Assembly: GCF_017302315.1 (NCBI RefSeq)
Contig: NZ_JAFLDT010000009.1
Location: forward strand, 29,205-93,204
Source: Zoogloea sp.
Lineage (GTDB): Bacteria > Pseudomonadota > Gammaproteobacteria > Burkholderiales > Rhodocyclaceae
Direction of reading: 5' to 3'
Length of the DNA: 64,000 nt
Shown here: positions 10,308-19,622 of the stretch, piece after piece
Numbering within the stretch: the stretch's first letter is position 1
How the letters are laid out: each line of letters begins with the position of its first letter
Translations under genes and position numbers: made by a program
The notes under the pieces: generated by a model
What the model was told of the DNA's origin: nothing
The model's input: only the letters and a program-made list of their open reading frames with translations
The model's database searches: none

Positions 10308-11206
10308 GCAGCCCGCCGGCTGGACATCCAGCCGAACAGGGAGAGCAGGGCGAGGCCGCTGCCGATCAGCAGGATGCCGGCAATCTCGCTGGCCTTGAAG
10401 GCCTCGCCAAGGGCCAGCCGGGACGACAGGATGGCCACCACCGGGGTACCCAGCACCGACAGGCTGGCCTCCCAGGCGGGCACCCGGTCGAGAATCCACA
10501 CCCACAGCCACCAGCACAGGGCCACGCTGGCCACCGACAGGAAAACCATGATGGCAATGTAGTGGCTGCTCCAGTCGGTGCTGCGGCCCGGGGCCAGCTC
10601 GGCCAGCAGCACCAGGGGCACCGAGCCGATGATCATCTGCCAGGTGGTCAGCACCAGCAGGTCCACCGGCTCGCGGCGGCGCAGGCGCTTCAACAGCACG
10701 GTGCTGACCGCCCAGCACACCGCCGCACCAATCCCCAGCATCTTGCTGAACAGGCTGGAGTGCATGTTCCAGGGCTCGATGATCAGCAGCAGTCCGCCCA
10801 GCGTGGAGGCTGCCGCCAGCCACTGCTTGCCGCGCACCCGCTCGCCCAGCAGCGGCCAGGCCAGCAGCAGGGTCCAGATCGGCATGGTGAAGATCAGCAC
10901 CGCCGTCTTGCCGGGCCCGCCTTCCACCAGCGCCCAGGTCTGCAGGGCCACGAAGCCGGTGATCTGCACCAGGCCCAGCACGGCGGTCTCCCGCGGGGCC
11001 ACCAGGCGCATGGACTTGCCCATTAGCTTCACCGCCACCACCAGGGCCACGGCGCCGCCCACGCAGCGCTGGGCGGCCAGCGCGAAGGGCGAGGCGTACA
11101 CGAGGCCCTGCTTGAGCAGCACCCAGGTGTAACCCCAGGTACACGACAGGACGATCAGCGCCAGCGCTGGCAGATAGCGGGCGAGGGAGGGGGGAAAGGC
11201 GGGCAT
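10295..11206 (-). CDS. EamA-family (DMT superfamily) transporter
   Basis: 303 residues with about ten hydrophobic helices and two EamA repeats. The start 'LIVLSCTWGYTWVLLKQGL' has the family's W-G-x-x-x pattern, and repeat two includes 'AVSTVLLKRLRR'. Such proteins export metabolites or amino acids; nothing here fixes the substrate. It is convergent with the glutathione S-transferase gene and divergent from the tubulin-like cassette, with a 267-bp region between. Confidence 0.88.
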   Translation of the reverse strand: MPAFPPSLARYLPALALIVLSCTWGYTWVLLKQGLVYASPFALAAQRCVGGAVALVVAVKLMGKSMRLVAPRETAVLGLVQITGFVALQTWALVEGGPGKTAVLIFTMPIWTLLLAWPLLGERVRGKQWLAAASTLGGLLLIIEPWNMHSSLFSKMLGIGAAVCWAVSTVLLKRLRRREPVDLLVLTTWQMIIGSVPLVLLAELAPGRSTDWSSHYIAIMVFLSVASVALCWWLWVWILDRVPAWEASLSVLGTPVVAILSSRLALGEAFKASEIAGILLIGSGLALLSLFGWMSSRRAAQTR

Positions 11207-11473
11207 GCGCGACGCCGGCTTGATGCCGGGCGGACGGATCGGATAAATGGGTCAGGCAGATGGCAGGCGGGAAAGTTCATTGCCCCACCGGATACGTTCA
11301 TGCGGCCCGGGACGCGGCGATGACCGAACGCCCGAGCCCTTTGTCATGACGCGTTCATCTTACCGTTACACCATTGTGACCGGCTGCCAAGTTCGGCGTT
11401 TCATCGTCACTGACAGACGTCGCAGGGTGGCCCGACATTCAGACAATGCGCAGTTCCGGAAAAGGCGGGCACC

Positions 11474-14400
11474 ATGAATCATCTGTTGATCGGTCTGGGG
11501 GGCACAGGCGGACGCATCCTCAAGGCTTTCAGGAAGCTGGTCTATCAGCAATTCCGGGAGGAGGAACCGGATGGCCTGATCCTCGACTACCTGTTCATCG
11601 ATTCGGATCCCAAGTCATTCCGGGACGATGATCCGGGCTGGTCGGTGCTCGGCAAGTCGGTGCAGTTGCCCAAACGCAACCAGATGCTGATCGCGGAGGC
11701 CAACCTCACCTCGGTCATCCAGGATCTCAACAGCTACCCGAATCTCAAACCCTGGCTGGGTGACCGCGCGACCTGGGGAGAGATTCTCTCCAGCCTGAAC
11801 ATCGACGCCGCCGGAGGGCAGAAGCGCCGACTGGGGCGCTTCCTGTTTGCCATGAACGTGAAACGCTTCCGGGACAGCGTGTCCAGCCTCGTGCGGGACA
11901 TGCAGGATCGCGGCAAGCGCAACGACGTGACCTTCCACGTCTTCTGCGGCCTGGCGGGCGGCACGGGTTCCGGCGCGATCATCGACGTGATCGCCCAGCT
12001 TCGTGCGCTGTTCCCCGACAAGGCGCAACGCATCCTGGTCTACGCCTACGTTCCCGACCTCAACCCGCCTGCCAACTGGAACACCGGAAACTATCACGCC
12101 AACGCCTATGCGTCCCTGCTCGAACTGAACGCCATGTCTGCCGGCACCTGGGCGCCCTGCGACGTCTCCAGCGGTGGCACCGTGAAGTCAGACTTCTGGT
12201 TCAACGGATGCTACGTCTATTCCGACGAGAATGAGCAGGGTTTCAGGGCCAGCATCGAGAGCGAGCTGCCCGACATCGTTGCCGACTTCGTATTCCACAA
12301 AACCGTCGTCGCCCGCAAGGTGGCCTGGGATGACCTGTCACGTTTCGAGAATGCGGAAAACGGCGATGGCAGCCCCGAGGCCATCGCGGGAACCGGGAAG
12401 GGGCTGCGCTCGGTGCGCTTCCTGAGCTTCGGCATCCGACGCCTGGCTTTCCCGGAAGAGTCGATTCGCGAATTGCTCACCTACGAGTTTGCCCTGCAGT
12501 CCTTTCGTCAGCTCCAGTTCAACAACTGGCAGGAAGGCCTCGGTTTCATCGAGCAGGCCCGGCCCCAGACCAACGCCGAGTTCGTTACGGACCAGAAGAC
12601 CCGTGACGACTGGCGCCTCAGCGACGAACATCTGCGTCTCATCCGTCCGATCATCGACAGCGAAGGCTCACGCCGGTGGCGGGGATACGATCAGGAATGG
12701 GGCGAGTTCGAAGGTCACTACCTGCAACTGGTCAAGCAGACGGACAAACTGAAATGGCTGGGTGAGCTGAAGCGCCTGTTCAGCAGCGCCTGGGAAGAGG
12801 GCTTTCGCGGTGTGGGCGTCAAGCCGTTCTTCCAGACTGCGGAGCGGGATGTGCAGAGTCTGGCGGAAGCGGTCCGGGACAGGGTCGAGGCCAGCCTGTT
12901 CGAGGATTGGCGAACCGGTGCCCGGTCCTTGAACGAGTGCGCAAGGCTTGTCGCCGCACTGATGGAAGACCTGAACCTGCGGCTATCGAAGGTGGATGAT
13001 TTCGCCGCCAAGCGGGTCGAGTCGGCGGATCACCTTGCCCGGCAGGTACTGGCCATCGAAGCGGAGTGGAATAACACGCGCATCCTGGATGCCCTGCTCA
13101 ACAGCCGCGAGCGCGACATCGGCAAGGCCGCGCTTGCCCTGCGGGAGCAAAGCGTGGCGAGAACGCTGGCCGAAGCCGCCCGATTCTCCAAGAAGCTGAT
13201 TCTCAACATCCTGGATCAAATGGCCGACCTGAAGGCCAGTATCGATTCCGGGGAGGCGGCGCTGGGCGCTGCGGCCGACCAGGCCACCAAGACCATCGCC
13301 AACCGACTCCCGCGGGAGCACAACAGCGCCGACCTGCACGCGGAGAATGGCTATGTGGTCAGCATCGAAAACGCCAAGGGTGTCGACGCGGTCAGACGTC
13401 GGCTGGTGGCAGACGAGGAAGAACAGCGCGTTCAAACCGCCGCGGTGAGGGCGGACATCGTCGCGAGGCTCGGGCAGACGCCGACTTTCAAGCTGTTCAA
13501 TCGCCGCATGGCGGAAGGCGAGATTCGCAATGCCATCGTCGCGCGTAGCGAGGAAAACGTGCGAAGTGCCCACCAGAGATTGGTCACCGAGCAACGTGAG
13601 CGGGTGATTGGCGTCTCCGTGATTGAGAAGCTTCAGGATCGCTGGGGAGTGGACAAGGACAGGCTCACCCGGGAAGCCACGGCACTGGCGGGTGCGGCCG
13701 GACGTTTCCTGGCCTTCGACCCGACCGAACAGAACAAGCACTTTGAAGGGCGCAGTGCCGCACCGCGGGCGGTCGAGGCATTCGCCGTCATGCTGCCGCA
13801 ACCGGCCGAACACAAGGAGTTCGTCGACCAGCTCAAGTCCGCATTCAAGGATGCCCGACCCGGGCGGGTGAGCTTCGTGGCGTCGAACGAGCGGATCAAC
13901 GAGATCACCCTGGTGACGCTGGTGAATCTGTTCCCGCTGCGATTCGCGAAAACCCTGAAGGCCCTCAAGGAGCGCTATGAAGCGCGGCTGTCGCAGCTGG
14001 GGCGGGCGCGCGCCGCGCTTGAGGTTCATATCGAAGGTGATGGCAGCCTGTTGCCCGATCTCTTCATTGCCGACGATGCCCAGGTGGCGCGCCGGGCCCG
14101 CCCGGTGCTGCTACTGGCCGATGCTCTGGAATTGATCAAGGAAAGCCACGACCCGGCCTCGGGTCAGACCCGGATCATCCACGCCCGTCGTGACGAGGAC
14201 GGATTCGAGCTCGAGCCCCTCCTTCTCGGGCGTTCCTTCCAGGAAGTGCTGGACGGGGCGACCGAGAAGACCGTCATGGAACTGATCACGGCCATCCGCA
14301 GCAACCTGGCGTCGCAGGTGACGGGTTCGCCCGAGTTCCAGTCGAAGATTCGTGATTCGATGCTCGCCAGGATCGAATCGATCAAATCGCTATTGCCGCC

Positions 14401-14485
14401 CAGGCTCGTCGAGGTGGAGATGGTGCAATGGAACGCAGCAGCCCGGGATGCCATGAAGACCCTCCGGGGGGAGGCCGAGCTATGA
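11474..14485 (+). CDS. Tubulin/FtsZ-superfamily large protein (Tubulin_2-like)
   Basis: 1003 residues. The N-terminus has a Rossmann nucleotide-binding start 'LLIGLGGTGGRILKAF' (residues 4-19, tubulin T1-like) and the tubulin signature 'CGLAGGTGSGAIIDVIAQ' (158-175), equivalent to GGGTGTG of FtsZ. Residues 400 onward are helix-rich and charged, with probable coiled coils (about 440-700); no membrane helix or signal peptide is visible, so it should be cytoplasmic. It is far larger than FtsZ (about 380) or TubZ and lacks their other landmarks. Its stop overlaps the start of a membrane-anchored PstS/OmpA fusion in ATGA. Comparative genomics has proposed FtsZ-like families linked to OmpA-type proteins in membrane remodelling; this gene fits that idea. 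GTP binding is inferred. Confidence 0.8.
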   Translation: MNHLLIGLGGTGGRILKAFRKLVYQQFREEEPDGLILDYLFIDSDPKSFRDDDPGWSVLGKSVQLPKRNQMLIAEANLTSVIQDLNSYPNLKPWLGDRATWGEILSSLNIDAAGGQKRRLGRFLFAMNVKRFRDSVSSLVRDMQDRGKRNDVTFHVFCGLAGGTGSGAIIDVIAQLRALFPDKAQRILVYAYVPDLNPPANWNTGNYHANAYASLLELNAMSAGTWAPCDVSSGGTVKSDFWFNGCYVYSDENEQGFRASIESELPDIVADFVFHKTVVARKVAWDDLSRFENAENGDGSPEAIAGTGKGLRSVRFLSFGIRRLAFPEESIRELLTYEFALQSFRQLQFNNWQEGLGFIEQARPQTNAEFVTDQKTRDDWRLSDEHLRLIRPIIDSEGSRRWRGYDQEWGEFEGHYLQLVKQTDKLKWLGELKRLFSSAWEEGFRGVGVKPFFQTAERDVQSLAEAVRDRVEASLFEDWRTGARSLNECARLVAALMEDLNLRLSKVDDFAAKRVESADHLARQVLAIEAEWNNTRILDALLNSRERDIGKAALALREQSVARTLAEAARFSKKLILNILDQMADLKASIDSGEAALGAAADQATKTIANRLPREHNSADLHAENGYVVSIENAKGVDAVRRRLVADEEEQRVQTAAVRADIVARLGQTPTFKLFNRRMAEGEIRNAIVARSEENVRSAHQRLVTEQRERVIGVSVIEKLQDRWGVDKDRLTREATALAGAAGRFLAFDPTEQNKHFEGRSAAPRAVEAFAVMLPQPAEHKEFVDQLKSAFKDARPGRVSFVASNERINEITLVTLVNLFPLRFAKTLKALKERYEARLSQLGRARAALEVHIEGDGSLLPDLFIADDAQVARRARPVLLLADALELIKESHDPASGQTRIIHARRDEDGFELEPLLLGRSFQEVLDGATEKTVMELITAIRSNLASQVTGSPEFQSKIRDSMLARIESIKSLLPPRLVEVEMVQWNAAARDAMKTLRGEAEL

Positions 14486-16104
14486 ACAACGGGGTATGTA
14501 CCAATCTGCCAAGCCTGTGCAGCAAGGCAGCCTCGAAGGAATCCATCGTCATGAGCACGCCGGATGCCCGCTGCCCGGAATGCAATGCGTCTCTGATGGT
14601 GGCGGGCGGCAATAGCCGAAACGCCACGAACACCAAACTGATCATCTCGGTATTGGTGGGACTGCTGGTTCTTGCCCTCGGTGCCTTCTTTCTTCTCAAA
14701 GGCAATTCAGGCGGGACGACGACTCCCGCGGGTACGGGTACCACGCCACCGCTCTCCACGTCCCAACCCGATCTGCTGCAACTCCGCTTGTCCGGCTCGA
14801 ACACGCTTGGTGCATCCCTTGCGCCCGCGCTGGTGGAGGCCTTCCTGAAGCAGGAGGGTTATGGGGAACTTCAGCGTCGTCCGGGCAAGGACCATGAAGA
14901 GTCTGAAATCCTCGCCAGCAGGGATGGAAAGAAGGTTCAGGTCCTGATTTCCGCCCATGGCTCGGGGACGGCGTTTTCCGGGCTGCGTGACGGTATTGCG
15001 GACGTCGGCATGTCATCCCGGCCCATCCGGAAGGAGGAGCTGGCCGAACTGGCAAAGCTCGGCGACATGGGGGCAGGCAACTCGGAATTCGTGGTCGCTC
15101 TTGATGGCGTGGCCGTCCTGGTGAATCCGGCAAACCGGGTGGACAAGTTGTCCATCCAGCAACTGCGGGGGCTGTTCTCGGGGAAGATCACCGACTGGAG
15201 CATGGTCGGCGGCGCACCCGGCCCGGTGCGGATCCATGCCCGCGACGAAAAGTCGGGCACCTTCGATACCTTCAAGACACTTGTCCTGAACGGCGACAGG
15301 ATTCTCGACACGGCGAAACGCTACGAGGACAGTCAGGCGCTTTCCGATGCCGTGGCAGAAGAAGCCGGTGCCATCGGCTTTGTCGGTCTGCCCTATATCC
15401 GCAAGGCCAAGGCCATCGCAGTCTCCGCCGATGCCCGTTCCATGGCAATGCGCCCCACAAAACTGACGGTGGCAACCGAGGACTATCCCCTTACGCGCCG
15501 CCTGTTCCTGTATGTGCCGGCAGACGCTAACACCTTCGCCCGCAAGTTTGCAGACTTCGCGATTTCGGACATGGCCCAGGGGATTGCCGATCAGATCGGC
15601 TTTGTGGGTCAGGTACCCGAAGAGGTCAAGGTCGTCGAGTCCGTCGTTTCCGATGGGGGCCAGCTCGCGCTTTCCCACCGGAAGCTGACTGCCCAGGCCC
15701 AGCGCCTGAGCGTCAACCTGCGTTTCCGGTTCGGATCCGCAGAGCTGGACAACAAAGCACTTCAAGACGTCAAGCGTCTGGTCAGGTACTTTGAAAAGCC
15801 CGATCGGCGGGATCTGAAGGTCATGCTTTTGGGGTTTGCCGACAACATCGGCTCGGAATGCATCAACCTTTCGGTTTCACAGAAGCGCGCCGACACGGTC
15901 TCAAGAGAGCTTGAAAGCTATGGCGTCAAAGCCGCCATAGCCCATGGATTCGGGGAGCTCTCGCCCGTCGCCGACAACTCGACCGACACCGGTCGGGAAA
16001 AGAACCGCCGGGTGGAAGTCTGGATCACCCGCGACGCCGTTGCAGCCCCGGGCAACCCGTCCTGCGAAAACGACCGGAAGCGCCAGGGGCGACGAGCGCC
16101 CTGA
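14482..16104 (+). CDS. Membrane-anchored PstS-like / OmpA fusion protein with cysteine-rich head
   Basis: 540 residues. In order: a cytoplasmic head with Cys6, Cys13 and CPEC (31-34), which could bind zinc; one membrane helix (about 52-73, 'KLIISVLVGLLVLALGAFFL'); a PstS-type periplasmic binding domain (about 99-345: 'LRLSGSNTLGASLAPALVEA', 'HGSGTAFSGLRDGIADVGMS', 'VHIHARDEKSGTFDTFK'-like segment, 'ARDEKSGTFDTF'); and an OmpA-like peptidoglycan-binding domain (about 415-525: 'NLSVSQKRADTVSRELESYG', 'GREKNRRVEVW'). The ATG at 14482 overlaps the tubulin-like stop and has a GGGGGGAGG upstream. An in-frame ATG at 14551, with GAAGGA 10 bp upstream, would remove Cys6 and Cys13. Topology suggests it connects a cytoplasmic tubulin-like protein to the cell wall. 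Confidence 0.82.
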   Translation: MNNGVCTNLPSLCSKAASKESIVMSTPDARCPECNASLMVAGGNSRNATNTKLIISVLVGLLVLALGAFFLLKGNSGGTTTPAGTGTTPPLSTSQPDLLQLRLSGSNTLGASLAPALVEAFLKQEGYGELQRRPGKDHEESEILASRDGKKVQVLISAHGSGTAFSGLRDGIADVGMSSRPIRKEELAELAKLGDMGAGNSEFVVALDGVAVLVNPANRVDKLSIQQLRGLFSGKITDWSMVGGAPGPVRIHARDEKSGTFDTFKTLVLNGDRILDTAKRYEDSQALSDAVAEEAGAIGFVGLPYIRKAKAIAVSADARSMAMRPTKLTVATEDYPLTRRLFLYVPADANTFARKFADFAISDMAQGIADQIGFVGQVPEEVKVVESVVSDGGQLALSHRKLTAQAQRLSVNLRFRFGSAELDNKALQDVKRLVRYFEKPDRRDLKVMLLGFADNIGSECINLSVSQKRADTVSRELESYGVKAAIAHGFGELSPVADNSTDTGREKNRRVEVWITRDAVAAPGNPSCENDRKRQGRRAP

Positions 16105-16133
16105 CACTCCGCCACTGTTCCGGCCCGACCGGA

Positions 16134-17621
16134 TCAGACCTCCTGCTTGCGCGGGCGGCGGTTGCGGGCGGGCGGTTTGCGGACAGGCGCTTCGGCTCCA
16201 TCATCGGCCGGGGAAGGCGCCGGTGCTTCGGCAGGTGAAGACTCGCCGGGTGCATCCGTTGCACCATTGACGGCCTTGCGCGTTCCGCGACCTTTGCGAC
16301 GGGTTTCGGGGCGGGGCTCCATTTCAGGCGCCGCCTCAGCCACCCCGGCGGGGGGAGCCTCGGCAGCCGGCTCGACGGCCTCGGCATTCTTGCGGCCACG
16401 GCGACGGCTCGTCTTGGCTACGGGTGCTGCCTCAGGGGTCTCCGGCGTGGCTGCGGGTTCCGGGGATGCCTGGGAGGCCTCGGCTTCAACGACTACCGGC
16501 ACAGGTGCGGCGGTGGCATCGCCACCCGCTCCACGCCCCCGATGGCGAGATCGGCGGGCCTCGGTTGGTTCGGCCGGTTCGGCCTGGGGGGCAAACTCGG
16601 ACTGGGCCACATGCTCGGCGTAGGCCGCTTCCAGCTCGTTACGGGCGGCCGTCAGGTCATCGACCCTGGGCTTGTTGCCGCCCCGTCCACCACGGCGGGA
16701 CGAACGACGGGATTCCGCCGGCTCGGCCGCAACGTTTTCGGTCTGCCCTTCGGCAATCACCGCCGGTTCGGTGGCCGGCTGCTCGGCACGGACAACGGCG
16801 CCGCCGGAGCGATAGACATAGGTGCCGGATTTCTCGTCCCGGCCGAACTCCAGCAGCCCGCGGGACTGGGCTTCTTCCAGGAGATTACCAAAGGCACGGA
16901 AGCCGTAGCGGGTTTCGCTGAAGTCGGGCTTGCGGCGCTTGATGGCTTCCTTGAGCACCGAGGCCCAGATCTTGCCGGTATCGCCCCGCTCCGCCAGCAA
17001 GGCCTCGAAGGTTTCGACCGCGATTTCCACCGCCCGGGTGCGCCGTGCATCCACTTCGTCCTTACGGCGCTTCTCCTCTTCTGGGCTGCGCCGGCTGGGC
17101 TGCTGGGTTTCCCGGGGCTCGCGACGGGCCGCCACCTGGCGCGTCTCGCGGACCAGATCATCGTAGAAAATGAACTCATCGCAGTTGGCGATGAGCAGGT
17201 CGGAAGTGGATTGCTTGACCCCTACGCCGATCACCTGCTTGGCGTTTTCGCGCAGCTTGGACACCAGCGGTGAGAAGTCAGAATCGCCACTGATGATGAC
17301 AAAGGTATTGACGTGGCTCTTGGTGTAGCACAGGTCAAGGGCGTCCACAACAAGGCGGATGTCAGCGGAATTCTTGCCGGACTGGCGCACATGGGGGATC
17401 TCGATCAGCTCGAAGTTGGCTTCGTGCATGGTCGCCTTGAAGCCCTTGTAGCGGTCCCAGTCGCAATAAGCCTTCTTGACGACAATGCTGCCCTTGAGAA
17501 GCAGGCGCTCGAGAACGAGCTTGATGTCGAACTTTTCGTAGTTCGCATCGCGCACGCCCAGGGCCACGTTCTCGAAGTCACAGAACAGGGCCATGCTGAC
17601 ATTTTCGGGGGATGAGGCCAT
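16134..17621 (-). CDS. NYN (LabA/DUF88) domain protein with OST-HTH/LOTUS domain
   Basis: 495 residues. The N-terminal NYN ribonuclease-like domain (about 8-160) keeps the acidic residues of the family: Asp15 in 'ALFCDFENVAL', Asp87 in 'NSADIRLVVDA', and Asp113/Asp115 in 'IISGDSDFSPLV'. A LOTUS/OST-HTH RNA-binding domain (about 200-275, 'IWASVLKEAIKRRKPDFSET') follows. The last 200 residues are low-complexity Ala/Glu/Pro with repeated basic patches (RRSSRRGGRGG, RRRGRK, KGRGTRKA), suggesting nucleic-acid binding. It is convergent with the tubulin cassette, 29 bp away. An RNA-processing role is inferred from domains; no substrate is known. Confidence 0.85.
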   Translation of the reverse strand: MASSPENVSMALFCDFENVALGVRDANYEKFDIKLVLERLLLKGSIVVKKAYCDWDRYKGFKATMHEANFELIEIPHVRQSGKNSADIRLVVDALDLCYTKSHVNTFVIISGDSDFSPLVSKLRENAKQVIGVGVKQSTSDLLIANCDEFIFYDDLVRETRQVAARREPRETQQPSRRSPEEEKRRKDEVDARRTRAVEIAVETFEALLAERGDTGKIWASVLKEAIKRRKPDFSETRYGFRAFGNLLEEAQSRGLLEFGRDEKSGTYVYRSGGAVVRAEQPATEPAVIAEGQTENVAAEPAESRRSSRRGGRGGNKPRVDDLTAARNELEAAYAEHVAQSEFAPQAEPAEPTEARRSRHRGRGAGGDATAAPVPVVVEAEASQASPEPAATPETPEAAPVAKTSRRRGRKNAEAVEPAAEAPPAGVAEAAPEMEPRPETRRKGRGTRKAVNGATDAPGESSPAEAPAPSPADDGAEAPVRKPPARNRRPRKQEV

Positions 17622-17701
17622 GACGGGCTCCGGGTAGGGACGTGAATGCTGCGCAGGGTACGCCCAAATGCCGGCGAAGTCGCGCCTTTGGGCGCGAACG
17701 C

Positions 17702-19510
17702 TCAGCTGCCTTCGTTGTTCTCGGCGGGGGGTGCGATCTTCACCACCTCTTCCAGGGTCGTGATCCCGGCCGCCACCTTGAGGGCACCGGACAAGCGCAG
17801 GGGCTTCATGCCCTCCCGGATGGCAATCTCGCGCACCCGGGCGATATCCACCGCGGCGCCCACCGCCTTACGCACTTCCGGTGACATGAGCAGGATCTCA
17901 TACAGGCCGATACGCCCCATGTAGCCCGTCATGCGGCATTCCATGCAGCCGACGGCCTTGTGGATGCGGCTTGGCCGGGGCGCTTTCCAGGGTGTCACCA
18001 GGTGATCCCAGATGGCTTCCTCCTCGGGGCTTGGCGGATGGGGCTGCTTGCAGTGGGGGCACAGGATGCGCACCAGGCGCTGGGCCATGATGCCGAGCAG
18101 GGTGGCGTTGAGCAGATAGGCCGGCACCCCCAGGTCGAGCATACGTGTGACCGCCAACGGGGCGTCGTTGGTATGCAGCGTGGACAGCACCAAGTGACCG
18201 GTAAGGGCCGCCTGGATGGCCATCTCGGCGGTCTCCAGGTCGCGGATCTCACCCACCATGATGATGTCCGGGTCTTGTCGCATCAGGGCGCGTACCCCAT
18301 CGGCAAAGCCCAGTTCGATGGCCGGCGTCACCTGCATCTGGTTGAAGGCCGGCTCCACCATCTCGATGGGATCCTCGATGGTGCACACGTTCACCTCGGG
18401 AGTGGCAAGCTGCTTGAGGGTCGAATACAGGGTGGTGGTCTTGCCGGAGCCAGTCGGGCCGGTGACCAGGATGATGCCGTGGGGCTTGCTGGAAATGGCG
18501 TGCCAGCGCGCTTCGTCCTGTTCGGAAAAGCCCAGTTCGGCCATGTTGCGCACCAGCACTTCGGGGTCGAAGATGCGCATCACGAGTTTCTCGCCGAAGG
18601 CCGTGGGCAGGGTGGACAGGCGCAACTCGACTTCCTTGCCACTGCTCACCCGGGTCTTGATGCGGCCGTCCTGGGGCCGGCGTTTTTCCACCACATCCAT
18701 GCGACCGAGGATCTTGATGCGGCTGGTCATGGCCGTGAGCACTGGCATGGGCATCTGATAGACCTGATGGAGGACGCCATCAATGCGAAAGCGCACCAGG
18801 CCCATGTCGCGGCGCGGCTCGATGTGGATGTCGCTGGCGCGCTGCTCGAAGGCGTATTGCCACAGCCAGTCCACGATGTTGACGATGTGGCGGTCGTTGG
18901 CATCGAACTGGCGGTTGCCCTGGCCAAGCTCCACCAGTTGCTCAAAGGACGAGAGGCCGGCTCCCGAATGCCCGCTGCTCTGGGCGGCGTTCTTGACCGA
19001 GCGGGCCAGGTTGTAGAACTCCACCAGGTAGCGCGCCACGTCGGCCGGATTGGCCACCACCCGGCGGATATCCTTCTTCAGGTAACCGGCCACTTCCTTT
19101 TCCCATTCCCGCAGGTAGGGCTGGGTGGTGGCAACGACCACTTCGCGCAGGCCCACCTGCACCGGCAGCACCCCGAAACGGGTGGCGTAGGCCGAGGACA
19201 TCACCGCGGTCACGGCGGCGAAATCGATCTTCAGGGGGTCGATGCGGTAGTAGTCCAGCTCCACCTTGCCGGCAAGCCACTCGGTAAGTTCCTCGAGGCC
19301 GAGCACCCGGTGGGGTGGCAGCCTGGAGGCCCATTTCTGGTTGGCAATGGTGATCAGCGGGTGGGCATCGGACGGTTTGATACCGTTGGCAAGGCGCAGA
19401 TTGTCAGCGTCGGCTGGGTCCACCATCCGGTCGGTGGTAAGCAGATCGAGCACTTCGGCGAGGCTCAGCCGGTGTTCATGGACAGTGGCGGTTCGCAGCG
19501 AGGACGGCAT
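17702..19510 (-). CDS. GspE/PulE/PilB-family secretion or pilus assembly ATPase
   Basis: 602 residues. An N-terminal T2SSE_N (MshEN-type) region of about 200 residues ('DFAAVTAVMSSAYATRFGVL') precedes the ATPase core. Walker A 'GPTGSGKTTTLYS' lies near residue 353; the Asp box and Walker B 'DPDIIMVGEIRDLETAEMA' and the His box 'TGHLVLSTLHTNDA' follow. A tetracysteine zinc site (CPHC and CMEC, about 483-525) is conserved. The ATG at 19510 is chosen because upstream in-frame codons are Arg/Trp-rich and non-homologous. No other type II secretion or type IV pilus gene is adjacent, so it is an orphan ATPase. Confidence 0.88.
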   Translation of the reverse strand: MPSSLRTATVHEHRLSLAEVLDLLTTDRMVDPADADNLRLANGIKPSDAHPLITIANQKWASRLPPHRVLGLEELTEWLAGKVELDYYRIDPLKIDFAAVTAVMSSAYATRFGVLPVQVGLREVVVATTQPYLREWEKEVAGYLKKDIRRVVANPADVARYLVEFYNLARSVKNAAQSSGHSGAGLSSFEQLVELGQGNRQFDANDRHIVNIVDWLWQYAFEQRASDIHIEPRRDMGLVRFRIDGVLHQVYQMPMPVLTAMTSRIKILGRMDVVEKRRPQDGRIKTRVSSGKEVELRLSTLPTAFGEKLVMRIFDPEVLVRNMAELGFSEQDEARWHAISSKPHGIILVTGPTGSGKTTTLYSTLKQLATPEVNVCTIEDPIEMVEPAFNQMQVTPAIELGFADGVRALMRQDPDIIMVGEIRDLETAEMAIQAALTGHLVLSTLHTNDAPLAVTRMLDLGVPAYLLNATLLGIMAQRLVRILCPHCKQPHPPSPEEEAIWDHLVTPWKAPRPSRIHKAVGCMECRMTGYMGRIGLYEILLMSPEVRKAVGAAVDIARVREIAIREGMKPLRLSGALKVAAGITTLEEVVKIAPPAENNEGS

Positions 19511-19622
19511 CGGACAGGGCCGGCGGGGAAGCGAGTCGCCCCACCAGGTGCGGGTTGAGTGCAGGCGTCGAGCATAAGCGCAATCCACCCGTCCCGGCCG
19601 ATTTTTTTTTCGGCTTTTTACC

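Noticed and set aside
11474-14485. Phage or plasmid TubZ-type partition gene
   Set aside because: Too long, no TubR or centromere repeats, no phage genes, and coupled to an envelope protein.
17960-19558. 532-residue plus-strand frame across the gspE-like gene
   Set aside because: The minus-strand frame has all ATPase motifs; this one is its mirror, rich in His/Gln/Gly.
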